Assembly (NCBI GenBank): GCA_902567135.1
Contig: CACFLO010000006.1
Span: forward strand, 1-59,016
Length of the DNA: 59,016 nt
Source of the DNA: an uncultured Alphaproteobacteria bacterium
GTDB taxonomy: Bacteria > Pseudomonadota > Alphaproteobacteria > HIMB59 > GCA-002718135
Direction: 5' to 3'
Position 1 is the first letter of the stretch. Each line of letters starts with the position of its first letter. The notes under the pieces were generated by a model. That model was not told the DNA's origin. It did no database searches and saw only the letters and a program-made list of their open reading frames with translations. Positions 54,577 through 59,016 of the stretch are shown here, piece by piece. The position numbers and the translations under genes are program-made.

Positions 54577-54651
54577 GCGGGCGTAGCTCAGGGGTAGAGC
54601 GCAACCTTGCCAAGGTTGAAGTCGAGGGTTCGAATCCCTTCGCCCGCTCCA
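54577..54651 (+). tRNA. tRNA-Gly (anticodon GCC), CCA encoded
   Basis: Complete cloverleaf: acceptor GCGGGCG/CGCCCGC, D arm GCTC-AGGGGTA-GAGC, anticodon stem CAACC/GGTTG with loop TTGCCAA (anticodon GCC), T arm GAGGG-TTCGAAT-CCCTT, discriminator T and encoded CCA. Reads GGC/GGU. It separates the conserved core to the left from the variable glycan-type genes to the right and could be an integration boundary. No second copy of its 3' end was seen downstream in the window. Confidence 0.97.
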
Positions 54652-54692
54652 TCTAGAGACAAAAAAATAAAATAATTATAAAAAAATACTAA

Positions 54693-55679
54693 ATGGTCAA
54701 AATGGTTAAATTATTATCAAACTTAAACACAGATTATATACAAAACTATAAAAAATTTGACAAAATAGATAATGTTGCTTTTAGCAAAGAACTTAAAATA
54801 GAATTATCAAAAAAAAATAAAAAAATTCCTTCTAAATTTCATTACGATTTAAAGGGAAGCATATATTTTGAAAAAATTACTAAACTAAAAGAATATTACG
54901 TTACCAGAACTGAAAAAAAAATTTTAAGACAAGTATCAAAGGAAATGAAAAAAATTTTTGATAACAACTTAACATTCGTTGAATTTGGAAGTGGAGCGAC
55001 AGATAAAATTGGTATTTTAATCAATGAACAAGTAAAATTTTGTATGCCACTAGATATCTCTTATGATTTTTTGTTAAAATCATCAATTAAATTGGCAAAA
55101 TTTTTTCCTAACCTATTTATTATACCCGCTTATTGCGATTATATAAAAAAATTCAAATTGCCAAAAAAAATTTCAAATAAAAGAGTAGGTTTTTTTTTAG
55201 GTTCGTCGATTGGTAATTTTTATAACAAAAAAGAAAAAATCTTTCTTCAAAATGCCAGAACAACTTTAGGTAAAAATGGCTGCTTATTTGTGGGAGTAGA
55301 TTTGATTAAAAAAAAAACAATTATTGAGAAAGCATATAATGACTCCAAAGGGATTTCTGCAAAATTTAATCTTAACTTACTAGACAGAATTAATAAAGTT
55401 TTTGAAACAAAATTAAAACAAAAAGATTTTAAATATTTTTCTCATTTTAATGAAAAAATTAATTCTGTTGAAAGTTTTTTGATTAGTAAAAAAGATCAAA
55501 AATTAATTATTGATAATAAAAAATTTTTTTTTAAAAAAAATGAAAAAATTCAAACTGAAGTATCAAAAAAATTTACATTGAATAGTTTTAAGATATTGGC
55601 AAATTCAGCTGGATGGAAAGTAAAAAAATATTGGGTAGATAAAAATAAATACTATTCAATTTTTTTACTAGAAAACTAG
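54693..55679 (+). CDS. EgtD-like L-histidine N-alpha-methyltransferase family protein
   Basis: SAM-dependent methyltransferase of the EgtD (DUF2260) family, 328 aa; EgtD makes hercynine from histidine for ergothioneine. The family N-terminal signature is clear (KFHYDLKGSIYFEKITKL, EYYVTRTEKKIL), as is the SAM loop VEFGSGATDKIGIL and the FLGSSIGNF segment. No EgtB sulfoxide synthase is adjacent, so the product may be only hercynine or another methylated amine. An A10 run at 55308-55317 stays in frame. ATG 54702 is an alternative start. Confidence 0.85.
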   Translation: MVKMVKLLSNLNTDYIQNYKKFDKIDNVAFSKELKIELSKKNKKIPSKFHYDLKGSIYFEKITKLKEYYVTRTEKKILRQVSKEMKKIFDNNLTFVEFGSGATDKIGILINEQVKFCMPLDISYDFLLKSSIKLAKFFPNLFIIPAYCDYIKKFKLPKKISNKRVGFFLGSSIGNFYNKKEKIFLQNARTTLGKNGCLFVGVDLIKKKTIIEKAYNDSKGISAKFNLNLLDRINKVFETKLKQKDFKYFSHFNEKINSVESFLISKKDQKLIIDNKKFFFKKNEKIQTEVSKKFTLNSFKILANSAGWKVKKYWVDKNKYYSIFLLEN

Positions 55680-55757
55680 TTATTGCTATTCTTCAATTTT
55701 TGCTAATTTGATGCGCGACAATTTTAAATAAATATATGAGTTATTTTATAATATATA

Positions 55758-56357
55758 TTATTTTAGAACCAATACTGTACAGCCCTGTTTCCAAGACCTT
55801 GATATTGGAATAACCTTTCTTTCAAAATCTTTAACCCATTCAGAAAGCGCTTTCCATTCTCCATTAAGCCAATTTGGATAGGGACTTATTGGAGATGGCA
55901 ATAAATCATCGAACCTAATAATTGTATCTTTAACTATTTGCGAATTTAAATTTTCTAAAACGGTCTTAGTTGAGGAATACAAATCACAATCAATATTTAT
56001 AAATGATATGTTTTTGCAATATTTTTTTTTCCACTCAGGAATTGTATTCTCAAACAAGCCCTTATAAAGCAAAACATTTTTTTCAACTTTAGGCATTTTG
56101 TCTAATACAAAATGACCAGCTTCAATTTTTTTGTGTCCCAAGTCCCACTCCTCTGGCAAACCCTCAAAAGTATCAAATCCATGAAAAATATTATTTGGTT
56201 TTAGTTTAGAAAATATGTTTATAGATTTTCCATTGTAAACACCAAATTCTAAAAATAAACCATTATCAATCTTTATATTTTGCATACAAAAGCGATACTC
56301 CATTTCCCTGTTGTCTAGAAGTATCATTGGATGATATAAAAAATTTGACGGTTTCAT
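55758..56357 (-). CDS. TylF/MycF-family (macrocin O-methyltransferase-like) SAM methyltransferase
   Basis: Class-I O-methyltransferase of the TylF family, 199 aa. LFLEFGVYNGKSINIFSK is the SAM motif; HGFDTFEGLPEEW and FINIDCDLYSSTKTVLENL carry the metal-binding Asp residues typical of TylF; IIRFDDLLP follows. Such proteins methylate sugar hydroxyls, often in surface polysaccharides. It stands reversed between two unrelated plus-strand genes. Confidence 0.85.
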   Translation of the reverse strand: MKPSNFLYHPMILLDNREMEYRFCMQNIKIDNGLFLEFGVYNGKSINIFSKLKPNNIFHGFDTFEGLPEEWDLGHKKIEAGHFVLDKMPKVEKNVLLYKGLFENTIPEWKKKYCKNISFINIDCDLYSSTKTVLENLNSQIVKDTIIRFDDLLPSPISPYPNWLNGEWKALSEWVKDFERKVIPISRSWKQGCTVLVLK

Positions 56358-56438
56358 TATTATTTTATGTTTAAAATTATTATATTAAGTTAAATATATA
56401 AAACTTAATACAAAGAATTTGCTATAAAAAACAAAAAA

Positions 56439-57614
56439 ATGCATTTAAATTTTTATAAATTTATTGAAAAATACTTAGTTAAGACAAAGATATCTAATGT
56501 TCTATTTCTGTATGATCAGTATTTTGTAAACTTACCATTAGAAAAAAACTTATCTCTAAATGAAATAATTTTGTTATCAAAAAATATTAAGGAGTCTAAA
56601 ATTAATTTCATTACTGAAAAAAATAAATTTAAAGAAGAAAAAAACAAGTATGATTTAATTATAAACTTATGCTTTTCAAGCAGCTTTATTGATCAATCTT
56701 ATTTTTTTAACAAAATACTCAAATTATCCAAAAAAAATTCAAAGATTATAAATATATTACCTTTCTACGGTTTTGTTAATTACGGTTTTTATAATTTCAA
56801 CCCAATATTTTTTAAAACTTTAAATTATAATAATAATTTTCAATACGAAGAAATTTCATTCATAGACAACTATGCCAACAAACTATTAATAAAAAAAGAA
56901 ATATTTGAAAAGATCTTTTTTCAATCTACACAAATGAAAAATCAGTCTTTTGTAGACACAGTATTTTCAGAAATTAAAGATAAGCTTTCTGACTGCCTGA
57001 TATTTGTGGAATCAACTGTTTTAAAGACTGAGCAAATACAATTTTCTTCTATAGAGCTTGAAAGATTGGGCCATCATTTATCAGGTCATGGGAGTATTAC
57101 ACATGTTGATAAAGGGGCTTTAAAAACAATATTATCACAAAAAAAAATTCACTCATTTATTGATATTGGTTGTGGTCCAGGAGGCATGGTAAGTTATGTA
57201 AACAGCTTAGGAATTAATGCATTAGGTGTTGATGGAGATAATTCAATAATTAGAGAGGACATTGAAAATATTTTTATCCATGATTATACAAAAGGAAGCT
57301 TTAATATTGATAAAAAATTTGACTTAGGCTGGTCTTTAGAGTTTTTAGAACATGTTGAAGAAAAATATTCTGAAAACTATTTTAGTACTTTTAAAAAATG
57401 TAAATATATATTCTGTACTTTTGCCCCAGAGGGAAAGGGCGGCTACCATCATGTCAATACTCAGAACCTTGATTATTGGCTACATATGTTTGAAAAAAAT
57501 TCATTTATTTTCAACAAAAATATCACCATGATGATTAGAGAAAATTCTACAATTACAAAAAATTTTGTAAGAGAAAATGGGTTATTTTTTGATAATACAC
57601 GCTTCAGTGAATAA
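56439..57614 (+). CDS. SAM-dependent methyltransferase with novel N-terminal region
   Basis: A class-I methyltransferase domain occupies about residues 235-340 of 391: HSFIDIGCGPGGMVSYVNSLG, ALGVDGDNSII, then FDLGWSLEFLEHVEE, the pattern seen in small-molecule and glycan methyltransferases. The first 200 residues are Lys/Asn/Phe-rich and I do not recognise them; they contain a second weak Rossmann-like stretch (YDLIINLCFSSSFIDQ). It might be a fused older methyltransferase copy. No signal peptide. Surface-glycan or secondary metabolism is inferred from neighbours. Confidence 0.7.
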   Translation: MHLNFYKFIEKYLVKTKISNVLFLYDQYFVNLPLEKNLSLNEIILLSKNIKESKINFITEKNKFKEEKNKYDLIINLCFSSSFIDQSYFFNKILKLSKKNSKIINILPFYGFVNYGFYNFNPIFFKTLNYNNNFQYEEISFIDNYANKLLIKKEIFEKIFFQSTQMKNQSFVDTVFSEIKDKLSDCLIFVESTVLKTEQIQFSSIELERLGHHLSGHGSITHVDKGALKTILSQKKIHSFIDIGCGPGGMVSYVNSLGINALGVDGDNSIIREDIENIFIHDYTKGSFNIDKKFDLGWSLEFLEHVEEKYSENYFSTFKKCKYIFCTFAPEGKGGYHHVNTQNLDYWLHMFEKNSFIFNKNITMMIRENSTITKNFVRENGLFFDNTRFSE

Positions 57615-57617
57615 GTG

Positions 57618-58583
57618 TTAATTTTTATTTGCTGGTATTGATTTTTCAATTAATCTTGCAAAGTATAACCTTACATCTTTACTTTCGAATTCTTGATTTT
57701 CCCAATGTAAAAAAGAAATTTTTTTAAAAAAATTTTCTCTATCTAACTCTTTAAGATTTTCTATATCTTCAATATTTTTACTTGCAGCATCAAAGCAAGG
57801 CTGATTGTTTGATATATTTATTACCTTAATTCCATTTATTAATGCCTCAACTGTAGAGGAGCTGTTATAACTAATCACACATTTAGCCTCTTCAAGATCT
57901 TCATTTAATCTTATGTTTGTAGACTTAAATACTCTTTTAGTTTCTTTATAGATTGATAAAAGATGAGGTACTATTTTTTCTTCACTAACATTAAGGGGGT
58001 GACCTCTTAAAACTATGTTACGATCTGTGTTATCAAGAATTTTTTTTACAGTACGTATAGCAAAGTTTAGATACCCATCCCCATTAAAGTTTAATTCGTT
58101 TACAGATGTGTCACCGGGTATTTGTAAAATAAATAAAATTTTATCTCCTTCTTTTTTATAATCTTTAATTGTTAAATTATATTTTTTTCTCAATTCTAAC
58201 CACCTATTATATGTTTTATCATAGGGGAAATTATTATTATTTACCAAAGAGCTATTCCATGTAAATCTTGGGTAATTGTTAACGTCTAATTTTGTAATAT
58301 TTGGAATTTGTCTTATAAATGTTACATCTCTTACCAATTGAGAAGTTTTGTGACTTTTGATTATTCTATAAAATTTTATTCTGCTATCCGGGTCAATTAT
58401 TTTTACATCACCACTTGTAACAACAGAATCATAAATATCTAAATCAATCTTTTCAAAATTTTTATCAATGATATCTAAGTGATTGTTAGGGTTGGTTTCT
58501 ATAATTCTTTTTATTAGCTCATATTGCTTATGAACTCTGTTTTTTTTATCGCCAGTAAATGTATTAATCGCACATAGATGCAT
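57618..58583 (-). CDS. Capsule/surface polysaccharide-type glycosyltransferase-like protein
   Basis: 321 aa, resembling the C-terminal half of Kps-type capsule synthesis proteins with a GT-B look: ILFILQIPGDTSVNEL, NIVLRGHPLNVSEEKI, then SYNSSSTVEALINGIKVINIS, the donor-site pattern in which a Ser/Thr cluster and Glu-Ala-Leu follow. Catalytic residues cannot be fixed by eye. Flanked by methyltransferase and glycosyltransferase-like genes, so capsule or O-antigen assembly is likely. Three bases separate its stop from that of the methyltransferase gene. Confidence 0.6.
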   Translation of the reverse strand: MHLCAINTFTGDKKNRVHKQYELIKRIIETNPNNHLDIIDKNFEKIDLDIYDSVVTSGDVKIIDPDSRIKFYRIIKSHKTSQLVRDVTFIRQIPNITKLDVNNYPRFTWNSSLVNNNNFPYDKTYNRWLELRKKYNLTIKDYKKEGDKILFILQIPGDTSVNELNFNGDGYLNFAIRTVKKILDNTDRNIVLRGHPLNVSEEKIVPHLLSIYKETKRVFKSTNIRLNEDLEEAKCVISYNSSSTVEALINGIKVINISNNQPCFDAASKNIEDIENLKELDRENFFKKISFLHWENQEFESKDVRLYFARLIEKSIPANKN

Positions 58584-58688
58584 AAAGTAACCAATTTTTT
58601 AGTTTTATTTATATTTTTGTATCACTAATAATTTATAAAGTTATATTAAAAAACTACAAAGCTTAAAAATACGTTAATAATAAATTAA

Positions 58689-59016
58689 ATGAATAGAAAA
58701 TCTAATTATATTATAATACAAATAGATATTGGTGCTGGCACACAATGGGGAAATAAAGATACCATTAACCCCATAAGAGACGTTTTTATTCCGTCTGTTA
58801 AGAAATATTGTAATAAATTTCAATATGATTATTTTTTAGTAAAAGAAAGCAGCTATGAAAATAAATTTGATTTTGATTTTTTAGCAACAAAAAATAAACA
58901 CTATTCATTTGAGAGATATTTTCATTTTGATAATGATTATGATTATACTATTTATATTGATAACGATGTTTATATTTTTCCTGATGCCGAACCGTTGCCA
59001 GCATTTAAAGGATTGA
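58689..59016 (+). CDS. Glycosyltransferase-like protein, 3' end beyond window
   Basis: An uninterrupted frame of 109 codons from ATG 58689 to the right edge. The visible part begins MNRKSNYIIIQIDIGAGTQW and reaches YIDNDVYIFPDAEPLP, an acidic DND motif after a hydrophobic strand, as in the D-x-D metal site of GT-A glycosyltransferases. A+T-rich and Asn/Asp/Phe-rich like its neighbours. Assignment is tentative because the protein is incomplete. Confidence 0.55.
   Translation, partial: MNRKSNYIIIQIDIGAGTQWGNKDTINPIRDVFIPSVKKYCNKFQYDYFLVKESSYENKFDFDFLATKNKHYSFERYFHFDNDYDYTIYIDNDVYIFPDAEPLPAFKGL

Noticed and set aside
54652-59016. Integrase, insertion sequence or tRNA-derived att repeat next to tRNA-Gly
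   Set aside because: No recombinase gene and no second copy of the tRNA 3' end is visible in the window; the far edge of the segment is outside it.
1-59016. CRISPR arrays, toxin-antitoxin pairs, phage structural genes
   Set aside because: Looked for regular spaced repeats, small paired genes and phage genes; apart from the lone GH24 lysozyme none was seen.

Overview
The window reads as a piece of chromosome from a streamlined, strongly A+T-rich alphaproteobacterium of the free-living marine type (SAR11-like or AEGEAN-169/HIMB59-like; the exact lineage cannot be fixed by eye). The case rests on three things. The gene orders are alphaproteobacterial: hrcA-grpE next to dnaK-dnaJ-dapB, hisB-H-A-F-E divergent from hslVU, Smr/Tim44/dnaQ/coaE/aroE/maf, rho-mnmE-mnmG-rsmG-parA-parB facing holA-lptE-leuS-DUF3576, and ProX-thioredoxin-LON-UbiH. 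Packing is extreme: most neighbours touch or overlap, and only one gap exceeds 300 bases. Apart from one tRNA, no RNA genes, and no insertion sequences or CRISPR arrays, were seen.

Layout. 1-6.9 kb: the end of a metallo-beta-lactamase-fold hydrolase, then a BMP-type nucleoside/simple-sugar ABC importer with uracil phosphoribosyltransferase upstream (uptake plus salvage). 6.9-10.3 kb: a pyruvate carboxylase gene broken by two homopolymer frameshifts. 10.3-17 kb: nth, dapB and the heat-shock block dnaJ, dnaK, grpE, hrcA. 17-21 kb: rph, rdgB, an LppC/LpoA-type lipoprotein overlapping rsmI head to head, and a BON lipoprotein. 20.8-26.6 kb: a HIT protein, the his operon with an extra GNAT gene, and divergent hslVU. 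26.7-30 kb: a tandem PAP2 phosphatase, an ArnT/Rgt-type glycosyltransferase and a DUF3108 protein, which look like a lipid-modification module. 30-34.3 kb: Smr, a T4-type lysozyme in the slot normally held by MltA, Tim44, dnaQ, coaE, aroE, maf.

34.3-34.7 kb is a roughly 400-base divergent gap and the best candidate for oriC. To its right lie rho, mnmE, mnmG, rsmG, parA and parB, with two parS-like palindromes about 2.5 kb from the gap, one of them containing the mnmG start codon. 41.4-54.5 kb: holA, lptE, leuS, a DUF3576 lipoprotein, a porin with its own terminator and an 18-bp palindrome in its leader, yggS, a regulator with a degenerate receiver, lolA, ftsK, a UbiH-like hydroxylase, a LON-domain protein, a thioredoxin-TPR protein and ProX. 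A tRNA-Gly(GCC) at 54.58 kb marks the change to a variable-looking segment (54.7-59 kb) of methyltransferases and surface-glycan-type genes that runs off the window.

The most interesting signals are: mutually exclusive hairpins over the start codon of the BMP transporter ATPase; RpoH-like promoters with identical 13-base spacing ahead of dnaK and hslV (and a weaker one ahead of hrcA); two parS-like sites beside a candidate origin; the slipped homopolymers in pyc; the double PAP2 plus glycosyltransferase module; the lysozyme-for-MltA replacement; an altered Rho P-loop; and a Shine-Dalgarno, hairpin and start arrangement at mnmE.
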